In this document: piece by piece, positions 7,564 to 14,670 of the stretch | Position numbering within the stretch: position 1 is the first letter of the stretch | Layout: each line of letters starts with the position of its first letter | Assembly (NCBI GenBank): GCA_016213695.1 | Contig: JACQZV010000170.1 | Location: 1 to 53,730, forward strand | Length of the DNA: 53,730 nt | Reading direction: 5' to 3' | Source: Acidobacteriota bacterium | GTDB taxonomy: Bacteria; Acidobacteriota; Vicinamibacteria; Vicinamibacterales; UBA2999 | Program-made: the position numbers and the translations under genes | The notes under the pieces: model-generated | The model's input: only the letters and a program-made list of their open reading frames with translations | Database searches by the model: none | Told to the model about the DNA's origin: nothing

Positions 7564-8601
7564 TCAACGCTCCCGCGCGTATCGATACGGACCCGAAATG
7601 TGAACCTCGACGAGGGCCGTCGCGTCACCCTTGTCGTCGACGATGAATCGGTAGCCCAGTCCCAACCCTTCGAACAGCGTCTGCGATTGCGGCACCAGCG
7701 GCCGCATCTCGCCCCCGTCGACGGAGGCCGAGCCGATCACTCGAGCGATCAACTGGCCGCCGGAGAGCGACACGTCGACGGTCCGCGGGCGTACTCCGTA
7801 GAAGCCCTTGTAGGTGCCGACGTATCGTGCCAGCACGCCGGGCGGTACCGTCAGTGTCGTGCCCGCGGCATCCGAGAGGCTGCCCGCCCAGTGGTCGCTG
7901 CTGCGTTCGCAGATCGCCTCGAGCATTTCCGTATCGGGCGCCAGGGCCATCTTCGCCGTGAATCCCCACGGCTTCACGTACGCACCCGGGTCGGTGTAGG
8001 TGACCTCGATCTGCAGGTGGCCGAAATCGGTACGCCGGTAGCGCTCCGTCATCCGCAGCGCCTCGGTATGCGCCTGCCCGTAGCGGCTCAGCCACGTTTT
8101 GTCGTTGAAGCCGTTGCTCTCGACGACGAGGGTGTCGCCCTCCCAGCGGCCCACCGAGTACCCCATCCAGCTCGGTGCGGGCTCGGCTTCCAGTGCGCGT
8201 CGGTCCATGTGGATCACGCGATAGGTCTGGTCCTCGCTCAGGATCGCGATGGCGGCCGGCGTCTGGATGATGCGCCTCCACCCGCTGAACTCGTCAGCCT
8301 CAGGACCGCTCGGGCGGCACTGAAATGAGGGCCGCCCCCGGTGGTACTCCTGCTGACGCTGACGAATAAGGTCCTTGACCCACGGCAGCTCGTTGGCGGG
8401 GTCGAGCGGAGCCTCGGGATTGGGCCCGTTCCATATCCCCGACAAGTCAGGGTCGCCACCGGGTGCGCGCGGCGCCGGCGCCTGAAGGTCCGGCTTGCCG
8501 TCGGCCGTGCGCGGAATGCCGGACCAGGGGCGATCCAGCCATTGGGCCGACGCGGGCATCGTGCCGGCCGCGAATATGAGCGCCGTGAGAAACAGCCTCA
8601 T
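7564..8601 (-). CDS. GRW family secreted protein, tandem copy 1
   Basis: 345 residues; signal peptide to about residue 20 (ASAQ), then the array hallmark WLDRPW. DGxPD occurs twice: TADGKPDL (32-39) and GGDPDLSGIW (48-57). C95 lies in QCRPSGPE and C231 in AICERSS; the core GRWEGDTLVV is 151-160, followed by TERYRR (185-190) and YTDPGAYVKPW. The DGR motif reads DRR here (133-135), a deviation from its neighbours. Residues about 258-345 form a second beta domain (YVGTYKG, LSGGQLIARV, PLVPQSQTLFEGL) resembling the small C-terminal domains of serine beta-lactamase-like proteins such as DUF3471. It is the last gene of the minus-strand run. Confidence 0.85.
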   Translation of the reverse strand: MRLFLTALIFAAGTMPASAQWLDRPWSGIPRTADGKPDLQAPAPRAPGGDPDLSGIWNGPNPEAPLDPANELPWVKDLIRQRQQEYHRGRPSFQCRPSGPEADEFSGWRRIIQTPAAIAILSEDQTYRVIHMDRRALEAEPAPSWMGYSVGRWEGDTLVVESNGFNDKTWLSRYGQAHTEALRMTERYRRTDFGHLQIEVTYTDPGAYVKPWGFTAKMALAPDTEMLEAICERSSDHWAGSLSDAAGTTLTVPPGVLARYVGTYKGFYGVRPRTVDVSLSGGQLIARVIGSASVDGGEMRPLVPQSQTLFEGLGLGYRFIVDDKGDATALVEVHISGPYRYARER

Positions 8602-8626
8602 ACGCCCTCCGTCTTCTGCCTACCTG

Positions 8627-8644
8627 GTCCGGCTGAAGCCGGAC
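8627..8644. repeat. Palindromic hairpin, copy 1, between tandem GRW genes
   Basis: GTCCGGCT and AGCCGGAC face each other across GA, an 8-bp stem. The same stem and its flanks recur at 9717-9734. It lies between the stop of copy 2 and the ribosome site of copy 1, with no T-run. Confidence 0.7.
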
Positions 8645-8653
8645 GCCACGTAC

Positions 8654-9691
8654 TCAACGCTGCCGTGCGAGCCGATAGGGGCCGGTGATATGAATCTCGA
8701 CGACGTCGGTCGCGACACCCTTGTCGTCGACGAGAAATTGATAGCCGAGCCCCAGCCCTTCAAAGAGCGTCCGGGATTGCGGCACCAGCGGTCGCGACTC
8801 GTCGCCGGCGATCGTGCCGCCGACGACGATCTTCGCGATCAATTGGCTGCCTGAGAGCGTTACTTCGACGGTGCGTTTGTTCCCCAACCAGAACCCGCTG
8901 TAGACGCCGACGTACCGCGCCAGCACGTCAGGCTCAACGGTCACCGCCGAGGTGGCCGCATCCGAAAGACTGCCGGCCCAGTGCTCGCTGCTGCGTTCGC
9001 AGACGGCCTCGAGCATGTCCGTATCGGCGGCCAGCGTCATGTTCGCCGTGAAGCCCCACGGCTTCACGTAGGCGGCCGGGTCGGTATACGTGACGTCGAT
9101 CTGCAGGTGGCCGAAGTCCGAGCGCCGGTATCGCTCCGTCACGCGCAGCGCCTCCGTGTGCGCCCGTCCCTCGGCGCTCAGCCACGTCTTGTCGTTGTAG
9201 CCGTTGCTCTCCACGACGAGGGTGTCGCCATCCCAGCGGCCCACGGAGTACCCCATCCAGCTCGGTGCGGGCTCGGCTTCCAGCGCGCGGCCGTCCATGT
9301 GGATCACGCGGTACGTCAGGTCGTCCCTCAGGATCGCAAGGGCAGTCGGCGTCTGGAGGAAACGCTTAAACCCGGCCGACCTGTCGGCCTCGGGTCCGCT
9401 CGGCCGGCACTGGAAGGACGGGCGCGCCCTGAAGTAGTCCCGGTTATGCCGTTGGACGAGGTCGTTGACCCATGGTTGCGCGTTGGCGGGGTCGTAAGTG
9501 GGACGGGGCACCGGTCCGTTCCACAACCCCGTCAAGTCAGGTTTGCCGTCGGGTCCGCGCGGCGCGGGCGCCGCGAGGTGTGGCTTGCCGTCAGAAGTGC
9601 GGGGGATGCCCTGCCAGGGGCGATCCAGCCACTGGGCCGCCGCCGGCATCGTGCCGGCCGCGAACATGAGCGCCGTGAGAAACAGCCTCAT
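8654..9691 (-). CDS. GRW family secreted protein, tandem copy 2
   Basis: 345 residues, the same length as copy 1 and alignable end to end without gaps over most of its length. Signal peptide MRLFLTALMFAAGTMPAAAQ, then WLDRPW. The motifs are TSDGKPHL, PDGKPDLTGLW, QCRPSGPEAD, MDGRALEAEP (intact DGR), GRWDGDTLVV (Glu to Asp in the core), VTERYRR and YTDPAAYVKPW. The C-terminal beta domain ends GPYRLARQR. GGAGG precedes the ATG. The 52-bp spacers on either side of this gene are near-identical, showing it arose by tandem duplication together with its leader. Confidence 0.85.
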   Translation of the reverse strand: MRLFLTALMFAAGTMPAAAQWLDRPWQGIPRTSDGKPHLAAPAPRGPDGKPDLTGLWNGPVPRPTYDPANAQPWVNDLVQRHNRDYFRARPSFQCRPSGPEADRSAGFKRFLQTPTALAILRDDLTYRVIHMDGRALEAEPAPSWMGYSVGRWDGDTLVVESNGYNDKTWLSAEGRAHTEALRVTERYRRSDFGHLQIDVTYTDPAAYVKPWGFTANMTLAADTDMLEAVCERSSEHWAGSLSDAATSAVTVEPDVLARYVGVYSGFWLGNKRTVEVTLSGSQLIAKIVVGGTIAGDESRPLVPQSRTLFEGLGLGYQFLVDDKGVATDVVEIHITGPYRLARQR

Positions 9692-9716
9692 AGCCCCTCC
9701 GTCTTCTGCCTACCTG

Positions 9717-9734
9717 GTCCGGCTGAAGCCGGAC
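9717..9734. repeat. Palindromic hairpin, copy 2, between tandem GRW genes
   Basis: An exact second copy of the 8-bp stem at 8627-8644, with the same flanking sequence, between the stop of copy 3 and the ribosome site of copy 2. It was probably copied with the gene, or is a dispersed repeat carried along. Confidence 0.7.
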
Positions 9735-9743
9735 GCTACGTAC

Positions 9744-10292
9744 TCAACGCTGCCGCGCGAAACGATAGGGTCCCGTGACGTTGATCTGCACGACGTCGGT
9801 CGCGACACCTTTGTCGTCGACGATGAACTCGTAGTACAGGCCCGCATCCTCGAAGAGCCTTTCCGACTGCGGCACCAGGGGCCGGATCTCGCCGCCGTCG
9901 ACACGCGCGCCGCCGATCGCCTTCGCGATCTGCAGGTGGCCGAAGTCGGTGCGCCGATAGCGCTCCCTCACGCGCAGCGCTTCGGTGTGCGCCTGTCCGT
10001 AGCGGCTCAGCCACGTCTTGTCGTTGTAGCCGTTGCTCTCGACGACGAGCGTGTCGCCCTCCCATCGGCCCACGGCGTACCCCATCCAGCTCGGCGCGGG
10101 CTCGGCTTCGAGCGTGCGGCCGTCCGTGTGGATCACTCGATAGGTCTGATCTTCGTTCAGGATCGCGATGGCGGCCGGCGTCTGGACGACGCGCTTCCAC
10201 CCGGGGATACCGGGCCATGGACGATCCAGCCACTGGGCCGCCGCGGGCATCGTTCCCGCGACAAACACGAGCGCGGCGAGACACAACCTCAT
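9744..10292 (-). CDS. GRW family protein, tandem copy 3, two internal deletions
   Basis: 182 residues, against 345 in copies 1 and 2. Relative to copy 1 it lacks residues 31-106 (joined GIP to GWKR) and 199-285 (joined HLQI to AKAIGG); both joins keep the frame, and 345 minus 76 minus 87 is exactly 182. What remains is signal peptide, DGR, GRWEGDTLVV, RERYRR and the end of the C-terminal domain. It has lost both DGxPD motifs, the CRPSGP cysteine, the second cysteine and the DPxxYxxPW strand. I take the ATG at 10292; a GTG at 10298 is also in frame. Unlike its neighbours it has no GGAGG, so it may be poorly translated or decaying. Confidence 0.75.
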   Translation of the reverse strand: MRLCLAALVFVAGTMPAAAQWLDRPWPGIPGWKRVVQTPAAIAILNEDQTYRVIHTDGRTLEAEPAPSWMGYAVGRWEGDTLVVESNGYNDKTWLSRYGQAHTEALRVRERYRRTDFGHLQIAKAIGGARVDGGEIRPLVPQSERLFEDAGLYYEFIVDDKGVATDVVQINVTGPYRFARQR

Positions 10293-10307
10293 ACACACGT
10301 TTCGACG

Positions 10308-11348
10308 CTACTTCTTGCGTGCGTACCTGTATGGGCCCGAGATGTGAATCTCGACGAGCTCGGTGCCGACACCCTTGTCGTCGACGACGAATTCGTAGCC
10401 CAGTCCGAGCCCTTCGAAGACCCTCTGCGATCGCGGCACGAGCGGCCGGATCGGCCCGCCGTCGTCGTCGGCCGACCCCGTGACTTTGGCGATCAGTTGG
10501 CCGCCCTCGAGCGACACTTCGATCGTGCGCGGGCGGGTGGGCCCGTAGTGCCCCTCGTACACGCCGACGTACCGCGCCAGCACCTCGAGTGGAACGGTGA
10601 CGGCGCCAGCTGAGGCCGCCGACGCGCGGCTCGGCCACTGATCGCTGCTGCGCTCGCACACGGTCTCGAGCATCTCCGTGTCGGGGACCAGCGTCAGCCT
10701 CGCCGTGAATCCCCACGGCTTCAGGTAGGCGTCGGGATCGGTGTAGGTGACATCGACCTGCAGGTGGCCGAAGTCGGTGCGCCGGTAGCGCTCCATCGCG
10801 CGCAGGGCCTCCGTATGGGGCCGTCCCTCGGGGCTGAGCCACGTCTTGTCGTTGTAGCCATTGCTCTCGACGACCAGGGTATCGCCGTCCCACCGTCCCA
10901 CGGAGTACCCCATCCAGCTTGGCGCGGGGTTGGCTTCGAGCGCGCGGCCGTCCATGTGGATCACGCGGTAGGTGAGATCGTCGAACAGGATCGCCATTGC
11001 CGTGGGCGTTTGGAGGACGCGCCTCCACCCGGCGTATTCATCCGACTCCGGTCCGCTCGGGCGACACAGAAAGGAGGGACGCTCTCTGAAGTATTCCTGC
11101 TGGCGCCGACGGACGAGGGCGGTGGCCCACGGCTTCTCATTCGACGGGTCGTAACCGGCATAGGGACTCGGTCCGTTCCAGATTCCCGTCAAGTCAGGCT
11201 TGCCGTCGGGTCCGCGCGGCGCCGGGGCCGTCAGGTTGGGCTTGCCGTCAGCGGTACGCGGAATGCCGGGCCACGGACGATCCAGCCATTGCGCGGTCGC
11301 GGGCGTCGCTCCCACGACGAGCACGAGCGCGGCGAGACACAGCCTCAT
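10308..11348 (-). CDS. GRW family secreted protein, tandem copy 4
   Basis: 346 residues from ATG at 11348, which follows GGAGGG; the frame remains open upstream but that part is not signal-like. Signal peptide MRLCLAALVLVVGATPATAQ, then WLDRPW. Motifs: TADGKPNL, PDGKPDLTGIW, LCRPSGPESDEYAGW, MDGRALEANP, GRWDGDTLVV, MERYRR, YTDPDAYLKPW. The C-terminal beta domain (ARYVGVYEGHYG to GPYRYARKK) is present. The gene is 23 bases from copy 5 and 15 from copy 3. Its N-terminal sequence MRLCLAAL is shared with the deleted copy 3, suggesting these two are closest relatives. Confidence 0.85.
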   Translation of the reverse strand: MRLCLAALVLVVGATPATAQWLDRPWPGIPRTADGKPNLTAPAPRGPDGKPDLTGIWNGPSPYAGYDPSNEKPWATALVRRRQQEYFRERPSFLCRPSGPESDEYAGWRRVLQTPTAMAILFDDLTYRVIHMDGRALEANPAPSWMGYSVGRWDGDTLVVESNGYNDKTWLSPEGRPHTEALRAMERYRRTDFGHLQVDVTYTDPDAYLKPWGFTARLTLVPDTEMLETVCERSSDQWPSRASAASAGAVTVPLEVLARYVGVYEGHYGPTRPRTIEVSLEGGQLIAKVTGSADDDGGPIRPLVPRSQRVFEGLGLGYEFVVDDKGVGTELVEIHISGPYRYARKK

Positions 11349-11371
11349 GCGAGCCCTCCGGTTCTGCGACG

Positions 11372-12430
11372 TCACTTCTGGCGCGCGTATCTGTAGGGGC
11401 CGGAGATGTGGATCACGATGAGCGCCGTCGCCGGGCCCGTGGCGCCGACCTCGAACTGGTACCCGAGCCCGAGACCTTCGAACACCGTCTGGGAGACCGG
11501 GACCAGGGGGCGCGGCGTGCCCTCGTCGAGGCCGGCGGCGCCGAGGCCTCCCTCGATGGGGGGACCGACGATCGAGGCGATCAGCCCGCCGCCGGAGAGC
11601 GACACTTCGTACGTCCGCTCGCTGCCGCCGTATATCCCCTTGTACACGCCGACGTACCGGGCGAGCGCGTCAGGCGGCACGGTCACCGCCGCGCCGGCGG
11701 CGTCCGAGAGGCTGCTCCAGTGTTCGCTGCTGCGTTCGCAGACCGCTTCGAGCATTTCGGTGTCCGCCGTCAGCCTCATGGTGGCCTTGAAGCCCCAGGG
11801 CTTCACGTACGCGCCCGGGTCGGTGTAGGTCACTTCGACCTGCAGATGGCCGAGGTCGGTGCGCCGGTAGCGTTCCGTGATGCGCAGCGCATCGGAATGC
11901 GAGACTCCATAACGGCTCGTCCAGACCTTCTCGTTGTAGCCGTTGCTCTCCACGACGAGCGCGTCGCCTTCCCAGCGGCCCACCGAGTATCCCGTCCAGC
12001 TTGACGCGGGATCGGCCTCCAGTGAGCGGCCGTCCATGTGGATCACGCGATAGGTCAGGTCGTCGTTCAGGATCGCGATGGCGGCCGGCGTCTGGAGGAT
12101 GCGTTTCCAGCCGCCATACCGCTCCGCCTCGGGTCCGCTCGGCCGGCACTGGTAATAGGGACGGGAGCGGTGGTACTCCAGCTGATGCTTGCGGGCGAGG
12201 TCCAGGATCCACGGCTGCAGGTCGGCGGGCTCCGGACGGGCGACGATTTGCCCGGCGTTCCAGACCCCTGTCAGGTCCGGCTTGCCATCCGGCGCGCGCG
12301 GCGCCGGGGCCGCCAGGTTGGGCTTGCCGTCCGCGGTACGTGGAATGCCGGGCCATGGACGGTCCAGCCACTGGGCCGCCGCGGGCAGCGCGCCCGCCAT
12401 CAGCATGAGCGCCGCGAGAAACAGCCTCAT
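11372..12430 (-). CDS. GRW family secreted protein, tandem copy 5
   Basis: 352 residues from ATG at 12430 (GGAGGGG upstream). The frame is open further upstream only because it shadows the next gene. Signal peptide MRLFLAALMLMAGALPAAAQ then WLDRPW. It has TADGKPNL, PDGKPDLTGVW, QCRPSGPEAERYGGW, MDGRSLEADP, GRWEGDALVV (Thr to Ala in the core), ITERYRR and YTDPGAYVKPW. The C-terminal domain carries a short extra loop of about seven residues (IEGGLGAAGLDEG) compared with the other copies. It is the first of the five close copies in transcription order. Confidence 0.85.
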   Translation of the reverse strand: MRLFLAALMLMAGALPAAAQWLDRPWPGIPRTADGKPNLAAPAPRAPDGKPDLTGVWNAGQIVARPEPADLQPWILDLARKHQLEYHRSRPYYQCRPSGPEAERYGGWKRILQTPAAIAILNDDLTYRVIHMDGRSLEADPASSWTGYSVGRWEGDALVVESNGYNEKVWTSRYGVSHSDALRITERYRRTDLGHLQVEVTYTDPGAYVKPWGFKATMRLTADTEMLEAVCERSSEHWSSLSDAAGAAVTVPPDALARYVGVYKGIYGGSERTYEVSLSGGGLIASIVGPPIEGGLGAAGLDEGTPRPLVPVSQTVFEGLGLGYQFEVGATGPATALIVIHISGPYRYARQK

Positions 12431-12482
12431 ATATCCCCTCCGTTTGACGCGCGATGTTAACACGCCGAAAACGTCGGAATTG

Positions 12483-13301
12483 CTACTTGGGAACCGCGTC
12501 CTTGTATTTCTCGCTGTCCTGATCGAACCGGCAGTCCCACTCGGGCACTTCGAAGCCCGGGTCGATAATGCGGTAGAGCGGCATGCGGATCGTCCAGGGC
12601 CGCGTGAACACGTTCGGGTCGTCCATGGTCGCTTCGTACTGAATGTGGTCGCGGTCGATGAAGGCATACCGTTCCACCACGTGCAGGGCGTCGCTGTGGA
12701 AATTGCCCGCGTGGTCGAACCAGCTCCGCTCGTCCAGCTTCCGGACGTCCACCACGAGCGTGTCGCCCTCCCACCGGCCGCGGGAGTCGCCCATCCAGAA
12801 GTCCGGCCAGCCCTTCAGCCAGTCCCTCGACCGGCCGGCGAGATCGATGGTCCGCACCGCCCGCGCAAACGCGTACCGGATGCCGATCATCTTCGGGTCC
12901 TGGATGATCTCGAACGGGTAGGGCATGTAGGTGGCGCGCGGAACGCCGGGCAGCAGGCACTTCGCGAAGCCGGGATCCTCGGTGTCCCGTTTCGCGAAGT
13001 TCTGCTTCTTCTGTTCGAGCGCGGCCGGCGTATAGGGAATCTCGTTCCCCTCCACGATGCCGCGCCCCGGGGGCACGCCCAGACTGGACGCCAGCAATGA
13101 GGTGTGATCCTGGATGTCCCACGCGGCCGTGTTCAACGCCTGCCAGATCCCGCTGAAATCCGGCTTGCCGTCAGCGGCCCGCGGCACCTGACTTGTGCCC
13201 GCGGACGGCTTCGTCTGCGCGCCCGCCGCGGCGACCAGAAACGTGACAGCGATCGCGGCCGCCAGGACGCTCTTAGAAACCAAAGATGTTCTGCATCGCA
13301 T
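12483..13301 (-). CDS. GRW family secreted protein, single-domain
   Basis: 272 residues; signal peptide to about residue 29 (AAAGAQ). It has ADGKPDFSGIW (43-53), C115 in KCLLPGVPR, IDLAGR in place of DGR, GRWEGDTLVV (175-184), HVVERY and DDPNVFTRPW, but no C-terminal beta domain. The pattern CLLPGVPR is closest to the protein at 6314. Its start overlaps the previous gene's end by 29 bases, so it depends on translational coupling; a modest GAAGG precedes the ATG. Function unknown. Confidence 0.85.
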   Translation of the reverse strand: MRCRTSLVSKSVLAAAIAVTFLVAAAGAQTKPSAGTSQVPRAADGKPDFSGIWQALNTAAWDIQDHTSLLASSLGVPPGRGIVEGNEIPYTPAALEQKKQNFAKRDTEDPGFAKCLLPGVPRATYMPYPFEIIQDPKMIGIRYAFARAVRTIDLAGRSRDWLKGWPDFWMGDSRGRWEGDTLVVDVRKLDERSWFDHAGNFHSDALHVVERYAFIDRDHIQYEATMDDPNVFTRPWTIRMPLYRIIDPGFEVPEWDCRFDQDSEKYKDAVPK

Positions 13302-14223
13302 AGCTGCCTTCGTGGCACGAGAGTTCCGGGGCGAGTTCCTCGTCGTCGTTGACCGGGTAGAAGAAGCCGGCCGACGTGACCGGACGGGTGAACGTCTTCG
13401 GGTCGTCGTAGGTCAGCACGAATGTGATCAACTTGTCCGAGACGACGGTGAACTGCTCGGTGATGTGCAGCTCCCGGCTGAAGGGCGGGAAGGTATTGCC
13501 GACGCCGAAGTACGCCCGTCCATCCAGGTTGGCCGTGTCGACCGCGAGCACGTTTCCTGTCCAGCGGCCCGTCGAATGACCGCCGAAGAAGCGCAGGTTC
13601 GGGTTCGGATGGGGACGCCCGTCGGTGTAGAACACGCGCGTGTGGTGGTTGGCCTCGAAGAGCAGCGCCACCTCGCCGGGCCGCTGAAAGACGTGCACGC
13701 CGCCGCCCGCCCACGGCTGGGGCGGAGCGCAGCGCGTGCTCAGCTCGAGATAGGCGAGCGACTTGGCCGGGCAGCACATGTTCTTCGCGTAGTCCAGACG
13801 CCGGGCGCGCCCTTCCTGCGTGTACGGCAGCAGCCGGTCGGCCGGGTCGACGATCCCCTGCGGCGGGCGGGGCCGCGGCATGTACTTCGGCGCGCGCGCC
13901 TCCACCACCTCTCCGCCGGGACCGGCGGCGACCGGGCCCTGGCCGAAGCCCTGCGGCTCGGAGAGCACGCCGAACGCCTTGAGCTCGCTGTCCGGCGCAT
14001 TGGCTTCGTTGAGGCCGCCGCCGACCCGCGTCCAGGTGCCGCGGATATCCGGCGTCCCATCCGGCAGCCGCTTGATGGCCGGGTTCGGCGCCGCAGGCGC
14101 GGGCGCGGCCCCGGCCGAGGTCCCGGCAGGCCTCTGACCCGCGGCGTGAAGCGGCAGCGCCAGCGTCAGCGACGCACCGGTCACCGCCGCAATCGCCGCA
14201 CCGATGACAACGTGCCTTCTCAC
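13273..14223 (-). CDS. GRW family secreted protein, divergent
   Basis: 316 residues from GTG at 14223, which leaves a 17-base gap to the DUF6152 gene; the longer open frame overlaps that gene and is not real. N-terminus MRRHVVIGAAIAAVTGASL is a signal peptide, followed by a Pro/Ala-rich linker. Motifs: LPDGTPDIRGTW, MCCPAKS in the cysteine position, FYTDGRPHP, GRWTGNVLAV (the core with changed acidic residues), ITEQFTV and YDDPKTFTRPV. A terminal LSCHEGSYAMQ resembles the MACHEGERS end of the 6314 protein. It is the GRW gene directly paired with DUF6152 in this cluster. Confidence 0.82.
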   Translation of the reverse strand: MRRHVVIGAAIAAVTGASLTLALPLHAAGQRPAGTSAGAAPAPAAPNPAIKRLPDGTPDIRGTWTRVGGGLNEANAPDSELKAFGVLSEPQGFGQGPVAAGPGGEVVEARAPKYMPRPRPPQGIVDPADRLLPYTQEGRARRLDYAKNMCCPAKSLAYLELSTRCAPPQPWAGGGVHVFQRPGEVALLFEANHHTRVFYTDGRPHPNPNLRFFGGHSTGRWTGNVLAVDTANLDGRAYFGVGNTFPPFSRELHITEQFTVVSDKLITFVLTYDDPKTFTRPVTSAGFFYPVNDDEELAPELSCHEGSYAMQNIFGF

Positions 14224-14240
14224 GTGCGACCCCTTCCCTG

Positions 14241-14645
14241 CTACTTCGCAGCCGCGTCCTTGACCGAGGACGCCGCAAACAGATCCCGGCCGTCCGGCAA
14301 CCGGACCTGGAAGGCGTTGCCGATCGTCCCGCCCGCGCGCGCGAGGAAGCCGCTGACCGTCACGGTGACGCCGGGCGTGATGTCCTCCCTCGACCAGCCG
14401 GACCGCAGCAGCGCGTTGGGCGCGCCCATCTCGAGCCGCCAGGGCACCACTTTGCCGTCCGGCCCCTTGACGTCGATGAGGAGCCACGCGTGCGGATTGG
14501 TCCACTCCAGCTTGGTGATCTGGCCGGTCAGCTTGATCGGCTTGGCCTGGTCGAACTCCGCCGAGAACGCGTGGTGGGCGAGGAGCGGAGCCGTCGCGCC
14601 CAGCAGTATCGCCGCCAGAGCAATGAGAAGACCTGTCCTGCGCAT
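14241..14645 (-). CDS. DUF6152 family small exported protein
   Basis: 134 residues; signal peptide MRRTGLLIALAAILLGATAP then LLA, with probable cleavage before His24-His25 (HHAFSAEFDQAKPI). The conserved second histidine is H52 in WTNPHAWLLIDV. The domain continues with WRLEMGAPNALLRSGW and a terminal strand GNAFQVRLPDGRDLF. Length and motif order are those of the classic DUF6152 proteins of Acidobacteriota. It lies between the TonB receptor (25 bases upstream) and a GRW gene (17 bases downstream), so receptor, DUF6152 and GRW products are probably made together. Confidence 0.9.
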   Translation of the reverse strand: MRRTGLLIALAAILLGATAPLLAHHAFSAEFDQAKPIKLTGQITKLEWTNPHAWLLIDVKGPDGKVVPWRLEMGAPNALLRSGWSREDITPGVTVTVSGFLARAGGTIGNAFQVRLPDGRDLFAASSVKDAAAK

Positions 14646-14670
14646 TGCATCCCTCCTATGAGAGCCGTGC

